Source: Desulforhabdus amnigena (GTDB lineage Bacteria; Desulfobacterota; Syntrophobacteria; Syntrophobacterales; Syntrophobacteraceae). Taken from it: a DNA stretch of 64,000 nucleotides. Numbering within the stretch: the stretch's first letter is position 1; the number at the start of each line of letters is the position of its first letter. The notes under the pieces were generated by a model that did not search any database, was not told where the DNA came from, and saw only the letters and a list, made by a program, of their open reading frames with translations. Positions 54,182 through 61,839 of this stretch are shown here, one piece after another. The position numbers were made by a program, and so were the translations under genes. The stretch lies in assembly GCF_027925305.1 (NCBI RefSeq), contig NZ_BSDR01000001.1, positions 1,391,001 through 1,455,000 on the forward strand, written 5' to 3'.

Positions 54182-55798
54182 ATGAAAGTCGCTTATTTCA
54201 GTATGGAAATCGGCCTGAATGAAAACATGCCCACTTACAGTGGAGGCTTGGGGATCCTTGCGGGAGACCATATCAAATCGGCAGCCGATCTGAATATCCC
54301 CATTGTTGCAGTCACACTCCTTTATAAACGGGGTTATTTCATCCAAAACATCAATCCTCTGGGGCAGCAGGAAGAGATGTACCCCTATTTTGACCCACGG
54401 GCTTTCATGGAACCCCTTCCCTTCAAGGTGACCATCAAAATTGAGGGCCGCGACGTCCATATCGGGGTCTGGAAGTACAATCAAATCGGCATGCATGGAC
54501 GGGTTCCCGTATATTTTCTAGATACGGATCTTCCCATCAATACGGCGGACGATCGCCTCATCACGCAATTCCTTTATGGAGGCGATCAACATACGCGCAT
54601 CTGCCAGGAGGCGGTGTTGGGGATAGGCGGCTACCTCGCCCTGAAGAAACTCGAACGCAATATTACCACTTATCATATGAATGAAGGGCATGCCGTTTTT
54701 CTCACCCTGGCCATGCTTCGAGATGCCAACGGAAACGAAGAGAGTGTGAGAGAGCAGTGTGTTTTTACGACGCACACTCCTGTTCCTGCGGGCCATGACC
54801 GCTTTTCCTATGGTATGGCGGAAAAGGTTCTGGGGGCCTACCTGCCAGCCAATATTCGCGCTCTGGCAGGCAAAGAAGAATTGAACACCACGGTTCTCGC
54901 TCTCAATCTTTCCCGCGCGGCCAATGGAGTGAGTGAACTCCACGGTGAGATTTCCAGGCAAATGTTTCCGGGTTTCAACATCGGCCACATCACCAATGGA
55001 GTGCATCATTTGAGTTGGACGGGGCCCGAGTTTCAAGAGCTCTTCGACAGGCACCTGCCCAACTGGCGCATACAGCCCCAGGCGCTGAGCGGAGCGAGAA
55101 ACATTCCCGATGATGAGATCAGGGAAGCCAAGAAGAAGGCTAAAAAACGGCTCATAAGCTACATCAATTCCGTCTCCGGTGTGGGATTCACGGACGAATT
55201 TCTCACCATCTGCTTTGCCAGGAGAGCGGCTGCGTACAAACGCGCCACCCTTCTTTTCACTGACCTGGAATATCTCTTCAACCTCTCCTTCGATCGGGCG
55301 CAGTTCATTTTTGCGGGAAAAGCCCACCCACAGGATGGCGCGGGAAAAGAGCTGATCAAGGAAATCGTGAATACGGGAAAGCAGTACGAGGACAAAATAC
55401 GCCTGGTCTTCCTACCCAATTACAACATCTGGTCCGCCGCCCTCATGACTCAGGGAACGGATGTCTGGCTGAACACTCCTCGCCGCCCCCGCGAAGCCAG
55501 TGGAACAAGCGGGATGAAAGTGTGCTTCAATGGTGGAGTGAACATGAGCGTTCTGGACGGCTGGTGGCGCGAGGGATGCCGCAACCGGCTCAACGGCTGG
55601 GCGATAGGCGATGATGAAGATCAAGCCGATGAAGAGGCCGCAGCGGATCTTTACCAGGATCTCGACGACATGGTGACTACTTACTATTCCAAGCCCCAGC
55701 AGTGGTTGTCCATCATGAAGAACTCCATCGCGGATCTCACCCCCGTATTCAACACGCATCGCATGGTTCTGGATTACGTGCACAAGTACTATATCTGA
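54182..55798 (+). CDS. Alpha-glucan phosphorylase, short form (GT35)
   Basis: Releases glucose-1-phosphate from glycogen or maltodextrin using PLP phosphate. The 538-residue protein starts MKVAYFSMEIGLNENMPTYSGGLGILAGDH, a region that lies roughly 100 residues inside longer bacterial phosphorylases, so the N-terminal DUF3417-type domain is absent. YHMNEGHAVFL, THTPVPAGHDRF, HITNGVHHLSW and the PLP-Lys motif REASGTSGMKVCFNGG (about residue 445) are present. A GGGGAGG site precedes the ATG, supporting this start. It is monocistronic and followed by two hairpin terminators. Confidence 0.92.
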   Translation: MKVAYFSMEIGLNENMPTYSGGLGILAGDHIKSAADLNIPIVAVTLLYKRGYFIQNINPLGQQEEMYPYFDPRAFMEPLPFKVTIKIEGRDVHIGVWKYNQIGMHGRVPVYFLDTDLPINTADDRLITQFLYGGDQHTRICQEAVLGIGGYLALKKLERNITTYHMNEGHAVFLTLAMLRDANGNEESVREQCVFTTHTPVPAGHDRFSYGMAEKVLGAYLPANIRALAGKEELNTTVLALNLSRAANGVSELHGEISRQMFPGFNIGHITNGVHHLSWTGPEFQELFDRHLPNWRIQPQALSGARNIPDDEIREAKKKAKKRLISYINSVSGVGFTDEFLTICFARRAAAYKRATLLFTDLEYLFNLSFDRAQFIFAGKAHPQDGAGKELIKEIVNTGKQYEDKIRLVFLPNYNIWSAALMTQGTDVWLNTPRRPREASGTSGMKVCFNGGVNMSVLDGWWREGCRNRLNGWAIGDDEDQADEEAAADLYQDLDDMVTTYYSKPQQWLSIMKNSIADLTPVFNTHRMVLDYVHKYYI

Positions 55799-55800
55799 CA

Positions 55801-55837
55801 GGTGGGATCTCCCGCCTTTGGCAAGGCGGGAGCCACC
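55801..55837 (+). terminator. Hairpin after the glucan phosphorylase gene
   Basis: GGTGG..CTCCCGCCTT - TGGC - AAGGCGGGAG.CCACC: a 10-bp perfect inner stem plus a 5-bp outer stem. No T-run follows directly. Confidence 0.6.
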
Positions 55838-55861
55838 CGGTCAACTATCCCCTATACGAAC

Positions 55862-55906
55862 AAAAAAAGGGCTGCAGAGTAAGGAATCTCTGTCAGCTCC
55901 TTTTTT
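55862..55906. terminator. Bidirectional intrinsic terminator between glgP-type gene and argJ
   Basis: A7-GG-g-CTGCAGAG, 8-nt loop, CTCTG(t)CAGC(t)CC-T6. The stem has two single-base bulges, with an A-run on one side and a T-run on the other, so it can serve both convergent transcripts. Confidence 0.85.
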
Positions 55907-55929
55907 GAATCTTATTTTACAGCAAAATA

Positions 55930-57204
55930 TCACGAACGGTACGAGGCGTTGATCTTTACATAGTCATAGGAAAAATCGCACGTGAAAGCGGTGAACTGAG
56001 AGTCCCCCATCCCCAGATCCAGATGCACCCGCAATTCTTTCTGCTTGAATACGGCTGTCGCTTTTTCCTCAATGTCGGACCCCGTCAGGGGAGTCCCCGC
56101 CTTGAAGACGCAGACCCGGTCAAAAAAGAGGGTGACCTTTTCCGGCTGCAAAGGGACCCCTGCACGCCCCGCGGCGGCAACGATGCGGCCCCAGTTGGCG
56201 TCTTCGCCGAAAAACGCCGTCTTGACCAAAGGAGAGTTGGCAACGGTAAAAGCGACGCTCCTGGCGCTCGCCGCATCGGAAGCTCCCGTCACCAAAATTT
56301 CGATGAATTTGGTGGCCCCTTCCCCATCCAGTACGATTTTTTTGGCCAGCTCCGAAAGTACGGCGCTCAAAGCTTCACCAAAAAGCCGGCTTTCGGGACT
56401 CATTCTATCCGCCAGGACGGCATTTCCGGCATGTCCGCCGGCAAGAACCAACAGCGTGTCGTTGGTACTCGTATCCCCGTCCACCGTGATGCTGTTGAAA
56501 GAGCGATCCGCTCCCCAATGCACCCAGTAGTTCAGAACTTGCGGGTCAACAGCGGCATCCGTGCATACAAAAGCAAGAAGCGTAGCCATGTTGGGAGCGA
56601 TCATGCCCGACCCCTTGGCCACCCCGCCGATGGTAACGGTGCGCCCGCCGATTTGAATCCGGGTGCTCGCCAGTTTCGGGACGGTATCCGTCGTCATGAT
56701 GGCTTCGGCGACGGCGCCCCATCTATCGGGGCGCAACCCTTTGACCAGGGCCGGCATACTCTTCTGAACCGGTTCCAGAAGCACCTGAGGACCGATGACT
56801 CCGGTGGAAGAGATGAGAATATCCCCGGGCGGCGCATTCAAAGCTTCTCCGGCCATTCGGGCCATTTCCCCGGCACGTTTGAACCCTTCTTCTCCCGTGC
56901 AGGCGTTGGCAATTCCCGCATTGACGAGGATGCCTTTTGCCCGGGAAGAATCCAGACACCGCCTGCACCACTCCACCGGTGCGGCACAAAAACGATTGGT
57001 GGTGAATACTCCGGCCGCGACCGCACCCTCCTGCGGTTCCGCCACAATCAGGGCCAGATCGAGTCGATTACGGTAACGCATGCCGGATTGCACGGCGGAA
57101 ACCTGAAATCCTGGAACGACAAACGGCTGACTACTTACCGCAACATTTTTTATATTTTTTGCCACTTCCGCAGGGGCATGGGTCATTTCGTCCAACTTTG
57201 GCAT
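55930..57204 (-). CDS. argJ: Glutamate N-acetyltransferase / amino-acid acetyltransferase
   Basis: Transfers acetyl from N-acetylornithine to glutamate in arginine synthesis. The 424-residue precursor should cleave itself before the nucleophilic Thr in [18 protein letters not shown] (about residue 218). [24 protein letters not shown] and the C-terminal [10 protein letters not shown] and [18 protein letters not shown] are family features. The ATG at 57204 lies 74 nt inside the secA 3' end; ATG 57186 or GTG 57165 are alternatives, also within secA. An N-acetylglutamate-synthase-like gene lies just beyond secA, so arginine synthesis is a shared theme. Confidence 0.93.
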   Translation of the reverse strand: MPKLDEMTHAPAEVAKNIKNVAVSSQPFVVPGFQVSAVQSGMRYRNRLDLALIVAEPQEGAVAAGVFTTNRFCAAPVEWCRRCLDSSRAKGILVNAGIANACTGEEGFKRAGEMARMAGEALNAPPGDILISSTGVIGPQVLLEPVQKSMPALVKGLRPDRWGAVAEAIMTTDTVPKLASTRIQIGGRTVTIGGVAKGSGMIAPNMATLLAFVCTDAAVDPQVLNYWVHWGADRSFNSITVDGDTSTNDTLLVLAGGHAGNAVLADRMSPESRLFGEALSAVLSELAKKIVLDGEGATKFIEILVTGASDAASARSVAFTVANSPLVKTAFFGEDANWGRIVAAAGRAGVPLQPEKVTLFFDRVCVFKAGTPLTGSDIEEKATAVFKQKELRVHLDLGMGDSQFTAFTCDFSYDYVKINASYRS

Positions 57205-59656
57205 CCTTTCTCACAACCGGGGGACGGGATCCGCCACCGTCGGCCGGTCCAAAAAACATGGGCTGATCTTCCTGCTCTTTCCGGAGCTGCTGCACCTGTT
57301 CTTCGCGCTGGATTTGAATGTGGAAGAGCAACCGGACCGTCTCCTCTTTTACCCTTTCGATCATTTCATCGAAGAGGGCATGCCCTTCCCGCTTGTACGC
57401 CACCAGGGGGTCCTGCTGCCCGTACCCACGCAGCCCGATTCCCTCCTTGAGGTGGTCCATATTGAGGAGGTGATCTTTCCAGAGACTGTCAACAGTCTGC
57501 AGGAGAATGTAGCTTTCGAGGTCCCGCATGACGCTTTCGCCGAATTCCTTCTCGCGCGCCGTATAACGCTCTTCAATGCGCTGCCGGAGCAACTGCCTCA
57601 AGTCTTCCTGGTTCGACTCCCCGAGGGAGTCCTCAGTGAGGCGGGTCTGGATAGCGAAAAGCTTCAGCATTTCTCCATTGATTTTATCGAGATCCCAGTC
57701 CTCGGCGTAGGTCTTCTCATCGGAACATTCCGCCACCAGGCCATCCAGCAGGTCCTCGACCATATCCATGATCACGGGCTTCAGGTTCCCACCCTGCAAG
57801 GCTTCCCTGCGCTGCCGGTAGATGATTTCACGCTGTTGATTCATGACATCGTCGTATTCGATCAACTGCTTGCGTATGCTGAAGTTCTGTGCTTCCACAC
57901 GGCTCTGCGCATTTTCGATGGCCTTGCTGATGAGGCGATGTTCAATGGGTTCATCCTCGTCCATGCCGATGCGCTGCATGAGTCCGGAAAGGCGTTCAGC
58001 GGCGAAGATGCGCATGAGGTCATCTTCAAGGGAGAGATAAAAACGGGATGAACCGGGGTCCCCCTGACGTCCGGCACGGCCTCGCAGCTGATTGTCGATG
58101 CGGCGGGATTCATGCCGCTCGGTGCCGAGAATGTGAAGGCCTCCCAGTTCCGCCACGCCCGGCCCCAGCACAATGTCCGTACCACGTCCCGCCATGTTGG
58201 TGGATATGGTGACGGCCCCGCGCTGTCCAGCCCGGGAAACGATCTCGGCTTCTTTTTCGTGGTGCTTTGCATTCAGGACCAGATGGGGAACCCCCTGCCG
58301 TTTGAGCATTTCACTGAGTTTTTCGGATTTCTCGATGCTGACCGTACCGACCAGGACCGGGCGCCCCGCAGCGTGCAGTTCCTTGATTTCTCTTGCCGCC
58401 GCTCGAAATTTTTCGCGCTCCGTGCGATAAATGCAATCGGGATGGTCGATCCGGATCATTTTCCGATGCGTCGGAATGACGACCACTTCCAGCTTGTAAA
58501 TCTTGTCGAATTCCGCAGCCTCGGTATCCGCCGTACCCGTCATTCCCGCCAGTTTTTCGAACATGCGGAAATAGTTCTGAAAGGTGATCGTGGCGAGAGT
58601 CTGGTTTTCATTCTCGATCTTGACCCCTTCCTTTGCCTCCAGCGCCTGATGCAGCCCCTCGCTGTAGCGGCGGCCGGGCATGAGGCGCCCGGTAAATTCG
58701 TCAACAATGATGACCTGCCCATCCTTAACGATGTAGTCCACATCACGCTTGAAAAGCACATGGGCCCTCAATGCCTGTTGCACGTGGTGCAGGCTGTCGA
58801 TGTTACGGGGGTCATAGAGATTGTCGATGTTCAAAAGCTTTTCCGCCCTAGCCACGCCCTCTTCCGTAAGGGATACGGTCCGGCTTTTTTCCTCTTTGGT
58901 ATAGTGTTCCCCCTCTTTGAGCCCCGGAATGATCCGGTTGACATTGTAGTAAAGCTCCGTCGACTTTTCCGCAGGGCCCGAAATGATGAGAGGAGTCCGT
59001 GCCTCGTCGATGAGGATGCTGTCCACTTCATCGACAATGGCGTAATGGAGTTCCCTCTGTACCATGTCCTCGATACGGAACTTCATGTTATCCCGGAGAT
59101 AATCGAAGCCGAATTCATTGTTGGTGCCGTAGGTCACATCCGCGTTGTACGCTTCTTTCCGTTCCCTGTCGTCGAGACCATGCACAATACAGCCGACACT
59201 CAAACCCAGGAATCTATAAATCTTTCCCATCCACTCGCTGTCGCGCCGCGCCAGGTAATCATTGACCGTAACCAGATGCACCCCTTTTCCCGTCAGGGCA
59301 TTGAGATACACCGGCATAGTGGCCACCAGGGTTTTACCTTCACCGGTTTTCATTTCCGCGATTTTACCTTGATGCAGCACAATGCCGCCGATCATCTGAG
59401 CGTCGAAGGGGCGCATCCCAAGGGTCCGGATAGAGGCTTCCCGAACCACTGCAAAAGCTTCCGGCAGCAGATCATCCAAAGTTTCCCCGTTTTCCAACCG
59501 CTGCCGGAATTCGGGGGTTTTGGCCTTCAAACCATCATCGGAAAGTCTGCGTATCCCGGGTTCCAATAGATTGATCTCATCCACCAGAGGAGCGATCCGC
59601 TTCAGATTTCGATCGTTCTGGCTTCCAAAAATCTTCTTTAGAAGAGCATTAATCAT
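57131..59656 (-). CDS. secA: Preprotein translocase ATPase SecA
   Basis: The motor that drives secretory proteins through SecYEG. From the ATG at 59656 ([21 protein letters not shown]) it has 841 residues. Motifs: Walker [14 protein letters not shown] (about 100), the [23 protein letters not shown]-type Walker B, preprotein cross-linking domain, second nucleotide fold with GRGTDIVLG and [14 protein letters not shown]. The C-terminus is the zinc-binding [22 protein letters not shown] at 59680 lacks a good ribosome-binding site. It sits between the argA-like and argJ genes and overlaps argJ. Confidence 0.97.
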   Translation of the reverse strand: MINALLKKIFGSQNDRNLKRIAPLVDEINLLEPGIRRLSDDGLKAKTPEFRQRLENGETLDDLLPEAFAVVREASIRTLGMRPFDAQMIGGIVLHQGKIAEMKTGEGKTLVATMPVYLNALTGKGVHLVTVNDYLARRDSEWMGKIYRFLGLSVGCIVHGLDDRERKEAYNADVTYGTNNEFGFDYLRDNMKFRIEDMVQRELHYAIVDEVDSILIDEARTPLIISGPAEKSTELYYNVNRIIPGLKEGEHYTKEEKSRTVSLTEEGVARAEKLLNIDNLYDPRNIDSLHHVQQALRAHVLFKRDVDYIVKDGQVIIVDEFTGRLMPGRRYSEGLHQALEAKEGVKIENENQTLATITFQNYFRMFEKLAGMTGTADTEAAEFDKIYKLEVVVIPTHRKMIRIDHPDCIYRTEREKFRAAAREIKELHAAGRPVLVGTVSIEKSEKLSEMLKRQGVPHLVLNAKHHEKEAEIVSRAGQRGAVTISTNMAGRGTDIVLGPGVAELGGLHILGTERHESRRIDNQLRGRAGRQGDPGSSRFYLSLEDDLMRIFAAERLSGLMQRIGMDEDEPIEHRLISKAIENAQSRVEAQNFSIRKQLIEYDDVMNQQREIIYRQRREALQGGNLKPVIMDMVEDLLDGLVAECSDEKTYAEDWDLDKINGEMLKLFAIQTRLTEDSLGESNQEDLRQLLRQRIEERYTAREKEFGESVMRDLESYILLQTVDSLWKDHLLNMDHLKEGIGLRGYGQQDPLVAYKREGHALFDEMIERVKEETVRLLFHIQIQREEQVQQLRKEQEDQPMFFGPADGGGSRPPVVRKDAKVGRNDPCPCGSGKKYKKCCGK

Positions 59657-59884
59657 TTGGTAAGTATATTCCTTCCTCACAAGGAGCGATTGATTCGACT
59701 CAATCCCTTCAATGATAAGAACACGTTAGAGTGTACCATGCCGGCAAATTTTTTTTGCTTATATAACTCACCTCCTGCAGTTTTGCAATTCGCCGGCGGA
59801 AAGATGTTCTCCCGGTGAACAGGGAAGACCCGGCCCGACAGCCACAATCCCGGCTCCCGGCGCATGTCGCCAAACGCTGCTGCA

Positions 59885-60373
59885 TCAACCATTGCAAGGG
59901 GAAGGCGAATTTTGCACCTGAATATCGAGTACAAGAGCGATTTCGTCGCATTCTGGAAACTTGGGGCAATGGAGGCAATCGGCCCAGATTTTTTGAGGAA
60001 AAATGTTTTTATCCGCCAGTTGAAACCCCATGTGCTCAAAAAATTTATCTTTATAGGTAAGGGTAAACAGCCTCCTGATTCCCAACTCCCTGGCCTCTTC
60101 GATACATGCCTCTACAAGCTTGCGCCCGATTCCTCTCTTCTGGTACGAGGGCATTACAGCCAATGAACGCACTTCTGCCAGATTTTCCCACATGATATGC
60201 AGACTGCAACAGCCTATGACTCGATCCGTTTCTGTCTCCACAGCCACAAACATATCCCGCAGGTTCGTGTACAGCTCACTCAAAGAACGGGGTAAAAGTT
60301 TTCCTTCCCTGGCAAAATCACCCAGCATCTTCTGAATGTGCGGAACATCTGCAATCCTCGCCTTACGTATCAT
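59885..60373 (-). CDS. Short-form N-acetylglutamate synthase-like GNAT
   Basis: A 162-residue GNAT resembling the short, kinase-domain-free N-acetylglutamate synthases (Rv2747-type ArgA) of actinobacteria and deltaproteobacteria. MIRKARIADVPHIQKML starts the fold. Motif A is VRSLAVMPSYQKRGIGRKLVEACI (about residues 68-91). The C-terminal IWADCLHCPKFPECDEIALV has the three-Cys signature often seen in this subgroup. Nearness to argJ supports a role in making N-acetylglutamate. Acetylation of another substrate cannot be excluded. Confidence 0.82.
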   Translation of the reverse strand: MIRKARIADVPHIQKMLGDFAREGKLLPRSLSELYTNLRDMFVAVETETDRVIGCCSLHIMWENLAEVRSLAVMPSYQKRGIGRKLVEACIEEARELGIRRLFTLTYKDKFFEHMGFQLADKNIFPQKIWADCLHCPKFPECDEIALVLDIQVQNSPSPCNG

Positions 60374-60506
60374 TCTTCAAGCCCTTCGAATTCAAAACGG
60401 GCAACAATACCCGAAGTTCACCCCAAAATATGCATCGCATTTCCACATGATGAATGGTCCCGTTTTCCACAAAGACCATTTAAGATTTCGTGATTGAAAA
60501 ATACAG

Positions 60507-60652
60507 TTAGGGAGTTGGCGGATTCCAATATCCCGTTATTCACCACGGAGACACGGAGGACATGGAGAAAATTTTGGAATCTTATGAAATCTCTCTGTGA
60601 CCTCTGTGTCTCCGTGGTAAATGGGGATTTCAAGAGCGATTCACTCCCTTAC
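60507..60652. repeat. Dispersed inverted-repeat element, family B copy 2
   Basis: Begins TTAGGGAGTTGGCGG, continues CACCACGGAGACACGGAGG, and ends GGGGATTTCAAGAGCG followed by ACTCCC. The complement of the right end starts AAGGGAGTGAATCG and runs to ACCACGGAGACACAGAGG, giving imperfect inverted repeats of about 50 bp. It aligns with 5055-5190 and lies between the argA-like and cysteine desulfurase-like genes. Confidence 0.7.
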
Positions 60653-60669
60653 CAGATTGAACGTTCCCT

Positions 60670-61812
60670 TCAACGGCGGCGATTCAGCAGGGACCACAGG
60701 GATTGAAGGAAATAATGCATATCCTCCATAACCGTTGAATATCCTGGAGAGACACGAACCGTGCCCTCGGGAAAGCTTCCCAGCGTCCGGTGCGCCAAGG
60801 GTGCACAATGAAGCCCGGTCCTTACGGCAATATCATAGGCTTCATCCAGAAGATAACCCACATCCGCCGGATTGAGCCCTTCGACCGTAAAGGAAACCGA
60901 TCCCGTTCCCCTCTCTTCGGGGCTGTAAACTTTCACCCCGGCCATATGCTCCAGTTCGTTTTCCAGAAAAGCGGCCAATGCCAGTTCGTGCTCGCGAATG
61001 GTATCCATTCCCGTATCGAGGATAAAATCCATTCCCGCAGCCAACCCTGCGATTCCCGGCAGATTGGGGGTTCCGCTTTCGTAGCGATCGGGGCAGTACT
61101 CGGGTTGCAGGAAATCCTCAGAGCGGCTTCCCGTCCCTCCTTCCATGAGCGGCGCTACGTCGAGGTCCGGCCGGATATAGAGGATTCCCACACCTGGAGG
61201 CCCCAGCAGTCCCTTGTGCCCGGAACAGGCGAGCATCCCCAGTTTCCAGTCTCCCGCCCTGATAGGCTGCACACCGGCAGACTGGGCGGCATCCAAAAGC
61301 AGAGGGACCCCCAGATCATGGCACATCGCCGCCACCTGGGAAACAGGCTGCAAAGCTCCGTTCACATTGGAAGCATGCGTCAACACTACCAAACGTGGCA
61401 ACAGTGCAAGCAGTTTTCCAAAAGCCTCCAGGTCCAGCCGTCCCTTGGAACTGCATGGAATGATATCTGCCTGCACCCCCATGCCCTTGAGTCTTTCCAA
61501 GGGACGAACCACCGCATTGTGTTCCATGGCCGAAATGAGCACTCGATCGCCAGGGCGCAGCCATCCCTTCAGCACCAAATTGATGCTTTCCGTGGCATTT
61601 CTCGTAAAAAGCACCTGGTCGCTATGGGGGATGCCCAACAGGCGAGCCGCCTTTTCCCGTGCGGAAGCCATAAGTTCCGAAGCATCCCGCGCCATGCGAT
61701 AGGCTCCTCTTCCGGGAGAGGCTCCCACTTCCCGCATGGCATATTGAACAGCTTCATAAACCTGGGGAGGTTTGGGGTAGGTTGTTGCAGCATTATCGAG
61801 ATAAAGAGTCAT
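60670..61812 (-). CDS. Cysteine desulfurase-family protein (class V aminotransferase)
   Basis: A 380-residue PLP enzyme. YLDNAATTYPKPPQV at the N-terminus, FTRNATESINLVLKG, LLLDAAQSAGVQP, the PLP Lys in CSGHKGLLGPPGVG (about residue 203) and the Cys loop RTGLHCAPLAHRTLGSFPEGTVRVS (about residue 335) are visible. The pattern matches the SufS-like subgroup described as 'cysteine desulfurase family' rather than IscS or housekeeping SufS. It could supply sulfur or act on selenocysteine or another amino acid. It follows the acyl-AMP ligase fusion after 27 nt, so they are probably co-transcribed. Confidence 0.88.
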   Translation of the reverse strand: MTLYLDNAATTYPKPPQVYEAVQYAMREVGASPGRGAYRMARDASELMASAREKAARLLGIPHSDQVLFTRNATESINLVLKGWLRPGDRVLISAMEHNAVVRPLERLKGMGVQADIIPCSSKGRLDLEAFGKLLALLPRLVVLTHASNVNGALQPVSQVAAMCHDLGVPLLLDAAQSAGVQPIRAGDWKLGMLACSGHKGLLGPPGVGILYIRPDLDVAPLMEGGTGSRSEDFLQPEYCPDRYESGTPNLPGIAGLAAGMDFILDTGMDTIREHELALAAFLENELEHMAGVKVYSPEERGTGSVSFTVEGLNPADVGYLLDEAYDIAVRTGLHCAPLAHRTLGSFPEGTVRVSPGYSTVMEDMHYFLQSLWSLLNRRR

Positions 61813-61839
61813 TTTATTCTTAATATTTTAAAACAGGGG

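Noticed and set aside
59740-59790. Possible leader peptide for secA behind an AGGAGGTGAG sequence on the minus strand
   Set aside because: The only nearby GTG is part of the ribosome-binding sequence itself, and no start codon lies at workable spacing downstream.
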